This document shows positions 16,859-24,948 of a DNA stretch of 64,000 bases, in pieces. Both the position numbers and the translations under genes were made by a program. Within the stretch, counting starts at the first letter, position 1. Every line of letters starts with the position of its first letter. Origin of the DNA: Nonomuraea sp. SYSU D8015 (lineage in GTDB: Bacteria; Actinomycetota; Actinomycetes; Streptosporangiales; Streptosporangiaceae); contig NZ_VJYI01000002.1 of assembly GCF_008065375.1 (NCBI RefSeq), positions 310,001-374,000 of the forward strand, read 5' to 3'. The notes below the pieces were generated by a model, which had not been told where the DNA came from, made no database searches, and worked only from the letters and a program-made list of their open reading frames with translations.

Positions 16859-19144
16859 CTAACTATGCGTGCCTTTATTCCGACGAACTGCGTAGGCCCG
16901 CTTATCCTCATCGTCTCCGCGACCATCCGCGTCATCGTCATCCGCGGCCCAGAAATCGGCGGCTCCCGGCTGCGGCCGTTCCCAGAATCCACTGTCCTCC
17001 ATGGACCTGGGCGACGGCGGTAAGTAGTCGTCCCAGCGATCCTCGATCCGTATGACGGCCCTGGGAACCAAGGTGGACGGCTCCGCCACATCCGTCACCG
17101 CGGAACTGGGCAGAGCAATCCGAACCGGCTCGTGACGAACCACATGCCCTTCCTTGACACTTCCCGCCTCCCCCGCCTCCCCGGCGGCGGCGCGCGCCTC
17201 GCCGCCGCCCAAGGGCAGCACGGGTCCAGGCAGGTCCTTGCGCGCGTGGTCGACCAGGACCGTCCGCGGAAGCCCCTGGACGCGCGAACCATCCGCAGGG
17301 GACGTCCCCTGTGCCCGCCCGCTGTCGGCGCCGATCGGCTCCTGAACGCCCGGCCGGCCGCCGGAGGATGCCCCGTGAACTCTCAGCCGGTCCCCGGAGG
17401 AGGCCCCGTAAGCTCCCGGCCGGTCACCGGAGGATGCCTTGTGAACTCCCGGCCGGTCGCCGGAGGATGCTGTGTGAACGCCCGAAGCGCCGACCGTGGG
17501 GGACTCCTGAGCGCCCACGCGGCCTGCCGAAGGCACCCCCCGGACTACCGGATCATCCGCCCGAGCCGCCACGCGCTGGACAACCGGATCGTCCGTCCGC
17601 CCCCGCTCCTGACTCTCCGCACCGTCGACCGAGGACAACCCTCGATTGCCCGGGTGCTCCGCCACAACCGATTCCTCACCGCCCCCTGAACGGTCGGGCG
17701 AGGGCCGCTCCCGACCTTCGCCTGACCAGTGGTCGCGCGAGGATCGCTCTTGACCACCACTCCGGCCGCCGGCTGAGGACATCGCATGATCAGCCGAACG
17801 ATCGACCGAGGACGACTCCGCAACGCGAGACTGATCCGGAATGCGGGTCTTGGCCACGGCGAGGATCACAGCGGGCCTGCGCCGAGGTGGTGTGGCAGGG
17901 GGCAGGACACCGTCGTCGTCCCCTCGCGCCGCACCGGCCACCGGCACGGCCCCTTCCGGCCCTCCAGCCGCGAGAGGGACGGCAGCCACGGCCGCACCCG
18001 TGCCGGCAGGGGCTTGGGGATGCCTTCCTCCCTCGGTGGCGAGCGCCCTCCGGCGAGCCCAGGCACCGGCGTGAGCGCCTAGCAGCAGCAGGAGCAGACC
18101 GCCTGCGATGTAGAGGCCGTACTGCCCGATGTTCGCGATCGGCGACTCGTCCGACTGGGCCTTCACGCCGCCGGCCTGGACGGGCGTGGTATCTGCACCG
18201 TTCTTGGCGCCTTCCGGGGTGAGGCCGTCCGTCTCGCCGCGATCGTCCGCGGTGGGGATCGGAAGATTGCCGTCGGAGTCGGTATCGGGGATGGCGGGCA
18301 GTTTGGAGACCCCCGGCCTGCGTGTGGTCGGCTTGCTTGTGGGCTGGGTCTGCTTCTTGGCAGGCAGAGTGGGCAGCGGATCGACCCTCTTGCTTTCCTT
18401 CGGCGTCCCCCGCGTCTTGGGCGCTTCCTTCTTCGGCTGGGCAGTGGGAGGAGTGGGGACCGCGACATAGGCGGCGCCCGACTCGCCCGATCCGATCGAC
18501 CCGCCGTCGCCGTCACCCCGGAACGCCTTGACCGTGAACCCCACCTTCTGCCCCGCCGCCTTGGGCGGCACGGTGAGCGTCGCCTTGCACGAAGAGGCGT
18601 CACATGCGCTGTCCACGGGCAACCGCCCGACGATGCCGGACTGAGTGTTGGACACCTCGTACGACTGCAGGTCGGGCTCGGCCCCCTTGCTCCAGGTCAT
18701 GAGGACTTTGGTGGCGCCCTGGAGGCTCGCGTTCACGTTGCCCGGCGTTTCAGCGGGCCGCCGCAGCTTGAACGTGGTGCTCGCGTACCTGGTCCCGGTG
18801 ATCTCGCCCTTGAGGGTCACGGTGAAGGTGCCATTGGGGGCGTTTCCGGCGTCGAACGTGCCGGAGATCGTCTGATTCGCTCCACCTTCGGCCACCTTTT
18901 GCATGGGCGTCGACGGCCCTTCGACGTACAGGCCCATGCGCAACTGCATCAGCCCCGTACGCGCGGAGACCGTTACGGACGGACTCGAGACGACCTGGCC
19001 GTCGGCGGGCGCGGTGATCTGTCCGGAGGAGTCGACCTGCGCCACAGCGGCCGCCGGGGCGGAGCCGCCGAGCACGATGGATCCCACCGCGACAATCCCC
19101 GCGGTCACCACTCTGCCAACTACCGTCACGACGCTTCCCTCCAT
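16859..19144 (-). CDS. Single-pass membrane protein with Fn3-like ectodomain and long disordered cytoplasmic tail
   Basis: 761 residues from ATG 19144. A signal peptide (residues 1-37, hydrophobic, ending APAAAVA) is followed by an Ig-like domain and a fibronectin-III-like domain with one Cys pair (DSACDASSCKA). A Pro/Lys/Thr linker leads to one membrane helix (GLYIAGGLLLLLLGAHAG) near residue 355. The remaining 370 residues are Ser/Gly/Arg/Asp-rich, contain 11-residue tandem repeats, and end with an acidic cluster (ADDDDADGRGDDEDK). The topology is N-outside, C-inside. No named family covers the full protein. It lies next to the Tad pilus genes. Confidence 0.75.
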   Translation of the reverse strand: MEGSVVTVVGRVVTAGIVAVGSIVLGGSAPAAAVAQVDSSGQITAPADGQVVSSPSVTVSARTGLMQLRMGLYVEGPSTPMQKVAEGGANQTISGTFDAGNAPNGTFTVTLKGEITGTRYASTTFKLRRPAETPGNVNASLQGATKVLMTWSKGAEPDLQSYEVSNTQSGIVGRLPVDSACDASSCKATLTVPPKAAGQKVGFTVKAFRGDGDGGSIGSGESGAAYVAVPTPPTAQPKKEAPKTRGTPKESKRVDPLPTLPAKKQTQPTSKPTTRRPGVSKLPAIPDTDSDGNLPIPTADDRGETDGLTPEGAKNGADTTPVQAGGVKAQSDESPIANIGQYGLYIAGGLLLLLLGAHAGAWARRRALATEGGRHPQAPAGTGAAVAAVPLAAGGPEGAVPVAGAARGDDDGVLPPATPPRRRPAVILAVAKTRIPDQSRVAESSSVDRSADHAMSSAGGRSGGQERSSRDHWSGEGRERPSPDRSGGGEESVVAEHPGNRGLSSVDGAESQERGRTDDPVVQRVAARADDPVVRGVPSAGRVGAQESPTVGASGVHTASSGDRPGVHKASSGDRPGAYGASSGDRLRVHGASSGGRPGVQEPIGADSGRAQGTSPADGSRVQGLPRTVLVDHARKDLPGPVLPLGGGEARAAAGEAGEAGSVKEGHVVRHEPVRIALPSSAVTDVAEPSTLVPRAVIRIEDRWDDYLPPSPRSMEDSGFWERPQPGAADFWAADDDDADGRGDDEDKRAYAVRRNKGTHS
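17350..17482 (-). repeat. Four 33-bp tandem repeats in the cytoplasmic tail of the membrane protein
   Basis: Four in-frame copies of an 11-residue unit, consensus GVHxASSGDRP, with substitutions mostly at positions 3 and 4. The units lie in the disordered cytoplasmic tail. Confidence 0.8.
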
Positions 19145-19769
19145 CGAGAGCCTCGCGCCGCCCGGCCGCCCAGATGGGGGCGTCCCGAGCGACGACCGGA
19201 AGTGCAGTCCGCCCGGCGATACGGTCACCGACCGCCCCCGGACCAGCACCCTAGCGACTTTGTTCCGGCTCTCCCAGACTCCGTGTCACAGACGGCATGG
19301 ACCGAGGGTAAGCGGAACGTTACGTGAGATATCCAACTCTTGGACACCATGTCCAAGAAGTCGTGACTCGATTGCGACCTGGCCTCAGAAGCCCCACGCG
19401 CTACACCACCCCACTCCACGGTCCTGACACCTCCATGGCGCACAGGGCAGCGTTTTAGTCATCTCCGTCCCAACGGATGCAGGGCCGTCATAAGCGTTGT
19501 CCCGCAAAGGAGAGGAGGCGACCAGTCGAGTCACGCCTACCTCACAACGTCCGTCGCGTCAGGCGAGCCCCAGGCCATCGGTCGGGTCAGGCCGACCCCG
19601 CGCCACCGGTCGGGCACGGCCAGCCCCGTGCGCCGGTCGTGTGAGGCCCATCCTGCGTCATCGGTCGCACGCCGTCGGTCGGGCCGTTGATCGACCTGTC
19701 ATTCCCGGTGCTCGCCCCTCCGCCGCGTCAGGAGACCGTGTCAGGGAGAGCTCCTCCAAGGAGAGATGG
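19145..19769. other. Gene-free region with a palindromic operator-like site
   Basis: 625 bases between the membrane-protein gene and the TadE-like gene, with no convincing gene. It should carry the promoter of the minus-strand membrane protein. Positions about 19555-19690 are made of degenerate GGTCGGGTCAGGC-like repeats. The 21-bp palindrome at 19338-19358 is the clearest element. Confidence 0.55.
19338..19358. promoter_or_regulatory. 21-bp perfect palindrome, likely operator
   Basis: TCTTGGAC and GTCCAAGA are perfect 8-bp arms around ACCAT. It is about 195 bp upstream of the membrane-protein start, in gene-free DNA. The shape fits a homodimeric regulator. The regulator is not identified. 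Confidence 0.6.
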
Positions 19770-20093
19770 CTAGGAATCCAGCTCCACGGGGGGCGCCTCT
19801 GCAGGGCCGGCTCGTGATCTGCCCATCACGGTTCGCGTGCCGACCACAGGCAGCGAAATCGGTAACGCCGTCCAGACGTCCGCCACGTCGTCGTTGATCT
19901 CGCATCGGGTCAGTCGGACGCCGTTCTGCGTGGCCAGTGCCGCGGCTCTGGCGCAGGCGCCCTCCGGGTCGAAGAGGGCCATCCTGGCGGCCGCCAAGGC
20001 GCTCAGGTCCGCGGCGGTGTTGACGCGATGGCGGGCCACGCGTGCAGCGCCCACCGTGGCGAAGGCCGTGGCGATGGCCATGAGCAGCCCCAT
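19770..20093 (-). CDS. TadE-like pseudopilin-type membrane protein (Rv3654c-like)
   Basis: 107 residues from ATG 20093. The first 25 residues are a hydrophobic helix, followed by the AAARMALFDPEGACARAAALA region typical of Rv3654c-like TadE/G proteins at the end of actinobacterial Tad operons. A conserved N-terminal stretch, RERGSATLWGVAL, is encoded in frame upstream of 20093, but no ATG, GTG or TTG lies between it and a stop at 20168; CTG 20111 is the only near-cognate start. A 22-bp tandem duplication sits exactly there. The gene may therefore be shortened at its 5' end. Confidence 0.65.
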   Translation of the reverse strand: MGLLMAIATAFATVGAARVARHRVNTAADLSALAAARMALFDPEGACARAAALATQNGVRLTRCEINDDVADVWTALPISLPVVGTRTVMGRSRAGPAEAPPVELDS

Positions 20094-20128
20094 GAGGGCG
20101 ACGCCCCACAGCGTGGCAGAACCTCGTT

Positions 20129-20172
20129 CACGGGGGTTGATTGCTACCTCCCAGGGGGTTGATTGCTACCTC
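20129..20172 (-). repeat. 22-bp tandem duplication at the 5' end of the TadE-like gene
   Basis: Two adjacent copies (20151-20172 and 20129-20150) sharing GAGGTAGCAATCAACCCCC and differing only in the last three bases. The duplication lies where the start and ribosome-binding site of the TadE-like gene would be expected. Confidence 0.85.
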
Positions 20173-20371
20173 TCATTGGCTGGTGGCGTGGTGCTGGGCA
20201 TGGATGCCTTGCTGAAGGTCGTTGGGAGCCATGGAGCCGATCGATGCGGCTGGGCCAAGGCTTAAAACAGGCAGCGCGGCGTCATTGGCTTGCTCTTCTG
20301 TGGTGACGCGGGCTGGGTGTCAGGGCTCCAGGGCATTGAAGGCTCCATGGCCTCCTAGGTCGTGGAGGTCG

Positions 20372-20752
20372 TCATGGTTCGGTATCGGCGATGGCTTCGG
20401 CAGAAACGCGAACCGCCGGTAGTGACGATCCCCATGCCGGGCGTACTTGCACTGTGATCTGCACTCTTGTCGTCTCTACGTCGCGGGTCACGTCTACTTG
20501 AGCGTCTGCGCGTGTGGCCGAGCGGGCGACGTGGCGAACTTGATCAATTGGCTCGCCCCTGGCGGCGGCCCGGGCTGCTGCGCGAGCCGCGTCCACGCAC
20601 TCCAATTGGACGCCTACGGCCTCAATCGCCCATAGTGCGGCGGCCAGGACCACCATGAGCGCGGGCAGCATCGCGGCGGTCTCAGCTGTCACCGAACCCC
20701 GCGATGCCGACCGCTTGCCGTCCGTGGAGGTCCGCGCCCGGAGGCGGGTCAT
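20372..20752 (-). CDS. tadE: TadE family protein (Rv3655c-like)
   Basis: 126 residues from ATG 20752, which overlaps the pilin stop (ATGA). A type-III prepilin-like signal is visible: a basic N-terminus, then RGSVTAE, with Gly at residue 19 as the processing site and Glu at +5. A hydrophobic helix (MLPALMVVLAAALWAIEAV) and a soluble domain with VDAARAAARAAARGEP follow. TadE proteins are minor pilins of the Flp/Tad system. Coordinates follow the operon order seen in Mycobacterium. Confidence 0.85.
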   Translation of the reverse strand: MTRLRARTSTDGKRSASRGSVTAETAAMLPALMVVLAAALWAIEAVGVQLECVDAARAAARAAARGEPIDQVRHVARSATRADAQVDVTRDVETTRVQITVQVRPAWGSSLPAVRVSAEAIADTEP

Positions 20753-21279
20753 CCGCTGTTCGTGTTGAGGGCTCGGTCGATCAGAGATGTGAGCATTTCC
20801 TGAACCTCTGGGCTGCTGACCACTTTGAAGAGAAGCGCGGCGAACGCACAGGCTGCGATGGTTCCTACGGCGTACTCGGCTGTGGACATGCCTCGCTCCC
20901 GGTTGGCGGCTGCGTAGTGGAGCCACCTGTTGGACCGTCTCCGCGGGCTTCGCGATGTGGCTCGGTCGTGAAGAGCGGTCGTCGGTGTCTCGTTCGAGAG
21001 ATTGTCGGTGTGGATGGCTGGTGCTGGGTGCTTGGACGCTGCGTCAACGTCCCTTGTGGGCTCATGTGCAGCGTTAGCGGCTTCAGTGGCGCTGTGCGTT
21101 GTGGGTTCACCCGAGGCGACGTCGATCGGGTTGTGAGCGCTGATGCGAGCTACGGCGCTGGATGAGGTGTGATGCGGGTTGCTGGGATTCACCTTGCGAG
21201 CTGTGCTGTCCGGCGTCATGGCGGTGATCGCTTCTGGAATGGCGTTGATGGTGTCTGGCGTGGTGATGGGGCCATGCAT
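20749..21279 (-). CDS. DUF4244 Flp-like pilin with unusual N-terminal extension
   Basis: The C-terminal 50 residues are a DUF4244 pilin: RERGMSTAEYAVG, with Gly130 as predicted processing site and Glu at +5, then the helix TIAACAFAALLFKVV and a short tail. DUF4244 proteins are usually about 65-75 residues. Here the frame from ATG 21279 adds a polar, Asn/Thr/His-rich segment of about 100 residues with no family. A later start (for example the GTT-adjacent region before SPRRRSNRW has none; Met131 would remove the leader) is not obviously better, so the long form is reported with low start confidence. Confidence 0.7.
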   Translation of the reverse strand: MHGPITTPDTINAIPEAITAMTPDSTARKVNPSNPHHTSSSAVARISAHNPIDVASGEPTTHSATEAANAAHEPTRDVDAASKHPAPAIHTDNLSNETPTTALHDRATSRSPRRRSNRWLHYAAANRERGMSTAEYAVGTIAACAFAALLFKVVSSPEVQEMLTSLIDRALNTNSG

Positions 21280-21616
21280 CGTGCCTCCAGGTGTCGGCGG
21301 AGCCGGGATCTCGTCCGGCGGGGCTCTTAGGTTCGCTCAGATCGACCGGGACTCGACGTGCCGAGCGGCGTTCTGTGGATGAAGACGCCGTGGTGCACAG
21401 CCTGTGGACAACGACGCCGCAGATGAGCGTGCTCGGCGTTGGCAGGCGGGTGGTCAGCGCTCGGTGTTCGATGCTCGGTGCGGCAGCGAAGGCCATGGCG
21501 ACGACGAAGCCGGAGCCCTGGTGCGCAAGGCAATTACCGAACTCGTGGTGGGACGGAAACGGTTGTACGGGGCACGGCTTTGCGGAGGAGGGGGTGGGGG
21601 TGAGGAGCTAGAGAAG
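21280..21616. other. Gene-free spacer between tadC and the pilin gene
   Basis: 337 bases with no supported gene. It splits the pilus operon and probably carries a promoter or a processing site for the abundant pilin mRNA. A TTGTCCACA nonamer on the minus strand near 21408-21416 and a TCATCCACA near 21370 resemble DnaA boxes. Confidence 0.45.
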
Positions 21617-22468
21617 CTATGGGAGGACGATTGTGGAAGCGAGGCCGGCTATAACCGGGACGATGCCGAGCAGGACGAACGCCGGTAGGAAGCACAGGCC
21701 CAAGGGGGCCACTGCTTTCACGCCGACGCGCCTGGCCGAGGCGACGGTGGCGGCTCTGGAGGCCTCCCGGGCGTCGTCGGCCAGGCGGGTCAGGACGTCT
21801 GCTACGGGTGCGCCGCTCTGGGCTGCTCGGGTCATGGCTCGGGAGAGTTGGCCGAGGGCGGGGTCCTTGGCCAGGAGACCCCAAGTCGGCTCGGGGTCGG
21901 CGCCCAGGCGTAGTTGGGTGCTGACCCAGGCCAGCCGCTGGCCGAGTGGGCCGCCGATCGCGTTTGCGGCGATCTCGGTGGCGGCGCTTACCGGACGTCC
22001 GGCGAGGAGGCACGCGGTCATCAGGTCGGCGGCGAATGGGAGGTCCTTGGCGATTTGTTCGCGCTCGTGCTGGGTCTGCGTGGGCTCCTTTCTGTGGAGG
22101 TAGACGCCGGTGGCGGGGGCGATCAAGAGGCCGGCCAGGATTCCGACGATGCCGCCGATCAGCGCTGCGGTCGCCAGTCCTGCGCAAATGGAGGTGATGA
22201 TCGCCTTGCGGGCGATCGGGCGTGCCTCCTCGCCGCTGGGAGATAGCCAGGTGGGCTGGAGCTGATCGACATCCGAGCCTGATGAGGATGCATTTCGGCG
22301 GTCGTGGAGGTTCTGGAAGGGCAACGGGGCTGGTGGAGGAGGATGAGGCCGGCTGCCGGGATCCTTGTGTGGAGGACGGAGCCGGGCCAGGCGTTCCTGC
22401 GGCGTCCTGGGTGAGAGCCACAGCCACGCCGCCATGCCAGCGCAAATGGCTGATACCAGTAGGAGCAT
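21617..22468 (-). CDS. tadC: TadC-like type II secretion F family protein
   Basis: 283 residues from ATG 22468. An N-terminal membrane helix, a Pro-rich cytosolic stretch, two helices (IITSICAGLATAALIGGIVG region), then a T2SF domain with LPFAADLMTACLLAGRP and GAPVADVLTRLADDAREA, and two C-terminal helices. This is the platform protein pairing with TadB in the inner membrane. Upstream in-frame codons are low-complexity (SRCAAHRASR) and are excluded. Confidence 0.85.
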   Translation of the reverse strand: MLLLVSAICAGMAAWLWLSPRTPQERLARLRPPHKDPGSRPHPPPPAPLPFQNLHDRRNASSSGSDVDQLQPTWLSPSGEEARPIARKAIITSICAGLATAALIGGIVGILAGLLIAPATGVYLHRKEPTQTQHEREQIAKDLPFAADLMTACLLAGRPVSAATEIAANAIGGPLGQRLAWVSTQLRLGADPEPTWGLLAKDPALGQLSRAMTRAAQSGAPVADVLTRLADDAREASRAATVASARRVGVKAVAPLGLCFLPAFVLLGIVPVIAGLASTIVLP

Positions 22469-22738
22469 TTTGAGTGATCCGATCGGGTCGGTGGGTCGGG
22501 TGGCGAGTGACTCCGTCTGGCGTGCGCTCGGATCCCACGGACGGCGCGAGGCTCGGTGCGCTGCACAGCGCGAGGCTCGATGCGCGGCCGCGCTGAGACT
22601 CAGGGCACGCGGCCGGGCTGAGACTCGGGGCACGTGGAGGCTCGGGGCACGTGGCGGCGTGGAGGCTCGGGGCAGTGAGCGGTGGCCTTGAGTTGCGTGG
22701 CCGGATGCCTTGGTAAGGAGCCTGGGCCAGAGTGAGGA

Positions 22739-23473
22739 TCAGCTCTGGGCTTGGGTGGCCATTCTGTGGGTCCACCACAGGCCGCAGGCGTCGAGGGTTA
22801 CCCCCGTGACCAGGCATGCGAGGCCCGGGACACTGCCGAACAGGAAACCCAGCGGGTGCATGTTCAGGGCTGCGGCCATCAGGAGGCCGAGGGCAGGGAG
22901 GACGGCGAGCATTCTGGCCGTGGTCCGTGGGCCTGCGAGCTGCGCTGCTACGTCCTGGCGGTGCGCCTGGGACGTGCGTAATGTGCTTCCCACGCGTTCG
23001 ACGAGGGCTGCCAGGCCGGCGCCCACGGTGACGCTCACGTTCCAGCATGCCGCAAGGTGGCGTAGGCCTTCGCCTCCCTGGGGCGGGGCCGAGGCGGCAA
23101 GGGCGGCGGAGACGTCGCCGCCGTCCCTCGCCGCTGCCAGGACCGGACGCAGGGTCTCGGGCTCGGGGAAGTCCACTGCGGCTATGGCCCTGGACAGGGC
23201 CTCTCCTGGGGTGCGGCCTGCGGACAGCTCTGCCGACAGAGCCTGACAGAGCTCGATCGACGCCAGTCGCCAGGCTTCGGCCCGGCGGGCAGGAGATGGG
23301 CGGATAAGGAGCTTACGCAGGGAGCGCCATTGGGGCCTCTGATGGCTTGAGGTCAGTTTCGACAGGCGGGATGTGGCGGTGGTGGGACCTGTCCACAGCC
23401 ATACGGCGCAGGCTGTGGACAGCGCGGCCGCCCAGGCGGCGATCATTGTCGAACGTGCCTCCAGTGTCGCCAT
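22739..23473 (-). CDS. tadB: TadB-like type II secretion F family protein
   Basis: 244 residues. An N-terminal helix, a cytosolic T2SF domain with CQALSAELSAGRTPGEAL and GAGLAALVERVGSTLR, and two C-terminal helices separated by a short loop (NMHPLGFLFGSVPG). It is the second platform protein of the Tad pilus. The 265 bases between it and tadC hold short G-rich repeats (GAGGCTCGGGGCACGTGG type) but no gene. Confidence 0.85.
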   Translation of the reverse strand: MATLEARSTMIAAWAAALSTACAVWLWTGPTTATSRLSKLTSSHQRPQWRSLRKLLIRPSPARRAEAWRLASIELCQALSAELSAGRTPGEALSRAIAAVDFPEPETLRPVLAAARDGGDVSAALAASAPPQGGEGLRHLAACWNVSVTVGAGLAALVERVGSTLRTSQAHRQDVAAQLAGPRTTARMLAVLPALGLLMAAALNMHPLGFLFGSVPGLACLVTGVTLDACGLWWTHRMATQAQS

Positions 23474-23559
23474 TGCGGTCGTTGTCGTCGTGTCGGTGAC
23501 TGGGAGAGTAGGGAATCGGCTTGAGGGGGGTTGCTGATCATTCGTCCCCCTTGTGGAGT

Positions 23560-24849
23560 TCAGTGGGTGCGGGTGTTCTGCTGTACGGCGTGGACGAAGG
23601 TGGCGTAGCCCGGACCGGATTGCGGGTTGCCCCTTGGGTCGAAGGTCAGCGCGGGGATCGATTCGACGAAACCCGTGGAGCTCATGGTCAGTAGGCAGAT
23701 TTCGGCTATGCGTCTTCGGCCGTTCGGGCGGTCACGGGTCAGGTGGATGACGGCGTCCAAGGCCGCGGACAACTGGCTGTGCACGGCCTCTCTGCTGAGT
23801 CCGGCCGCGCACCCCAGAGCCTCCAGGCGGGGCGGAACATCGGCCGCGGTGTTCGCGTGTAGCGTGCCGCAGCCGCCCTCATGGCCGGTGTTGAGTGCGG
23901 CCAGCAGATCCACGACTTCGGCGCCGCGCACCTCTCCGACCACCAGGCGGTCCGGGCGCATGCGCAGTGCCTGGCGCACCAGGTCGCGCAGGCCCACGCC
24001 GCCCGCGCCCTCGAGGTTCGCCGGGCGCGTCTCCAGGCGTACGACGTGCGGGTGCAGCGGGCGGAGCTCGGCAGAGTCCTCAACCAGGAGGAGGCGTTCG
24101 CCTGGATCGGCCAGCGAGAGCAGGGCGGACAGGAGCGTGGTCTTGCCGGTGCCGGTGCCGCCGGTCACCAGGAAGGCCAGTCTCGCGGCGACCATGGCGG
24201 TCAGCAGCGGGACTGCGGACGGCGTGATCGTGCCTGCCGACACGAGATCGTCGAGTGTGAACGTGCGGCGCGGCGGCAGGCGCAGCGACACGCAGGTGCC
24301 ACCGGGAGCGACGGGTGGGAGCACCGCGTGCAGGCGTACGCCCCCCGCGAGCCTGGCGTCCACATAGGGCGAGGCGTCGTCCAGACGCCGGCCCGCCGCG
24401 GCCGCCAGGCGCTGGGCCAGCCTGCGGACGGCCGCGTCGTCGGCGAAGGTCACCGACGTGCGGCGCAAGCCGCTGCCGTCGTCTATCCACACCTCGCGTG
24501 GGCCGTTGACCAGGACGTCCGTCACGTCGGGCCGGGCCAGGAGCGGCTCAAGCGGGCCGGCGCCTATCAGGTCGGCGCACAGGGCACGGGCGACGGCGAG
24601 GATCTCCGCGTCGCCGTACACGGCCTTCTCGGCTCTGAGGGCGACGGCGACCTGAGCGGCACTGGGCTCGGCGCCCGTGCGAGCGAGGCGCACGCGGACG
24701 GCCTCCACCAGCTCTGGGGACACGGTGGCCGCCGACTCCGCGGAAGAGGAAGAAGAGGCCAGAGGGTCGTCCATGGAAAGCGTAGGGGGCTTCGGGGAAG
24801 GGGTCGAAGGCTCCAGGCGACGCGACAAAGAGGTACTTGTCGGCTTCAC
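23560..24849 (-). CDS. tadA: TadA-family secretion ATPase
   Basis: 429 residues from GTG 24849, with GGAG eight bases upstream; an in-frame Met 25 codons later is less well supported. Conserved elements are LLARPDVTDVLVNGP in the N-terminal domain, Walker A TGGTGTGKTTLL, Asp box LLLVEDSAELRP, Walker B RPDRLVVGEVRG, and His box GGCGTLHANTA. It is the hexameric motor that drives pilin assembly, and corresponds to Rv3659c in gene order. Confidence 0.93.
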   Translation of the reverse strand: MKPTSTSLSRRLEPSTPSPKPPTLSMDDPLASSSSSAESAATVSPELVEAVRVRLARTGAEPSAAQVAVALRAEKAVYGDAEILAVARALCADLIGAGPLEPLLARPDVTDVLVNGPREVWIDDGSGLRRTSVTFADDAAVRRLAQRLAAAAGRRLDDASPYVDARLAGGVRLHAVLPPVAPGGTCVSLRLPPRRTFTLDDLVSAGTITPSAVPLLTAMVAARLAFLVTGGTGTGKTTLLSALLSLADPGERLLLVEDSAELRPLHPHVVRLETRPANLEGAGGVGLRDLVRQALRMRPDRLVVGEVRGAEVVDLLAALNTGHEGGCGTLHANTAADVPPRLEALGCAAGLSREAVHSQLSAALDAVIHLTRDRPNGRRRIAEICLLTMSSTGFVESIPALTFDPRGNPQSGPGYATFVHAVQQNTRTH

Positions 24850-24948
24850 GGTGGTTGCTCCTGCGTTCGGGTCATCTGCTGTGCGCGGCGGCAATCGGCA
24901 CGCCCGCATTCGGGTGGGGTAGCAGGCGCGCGGGCATGGCGGGGCCCG

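Noticed and set aside
21534..23048. A 504-codon Arg/Pro/His-rich open frame over tadC and tadB
   Set aside because: Same strand but different frame from two recognisable T2SF proteins; no domain features.
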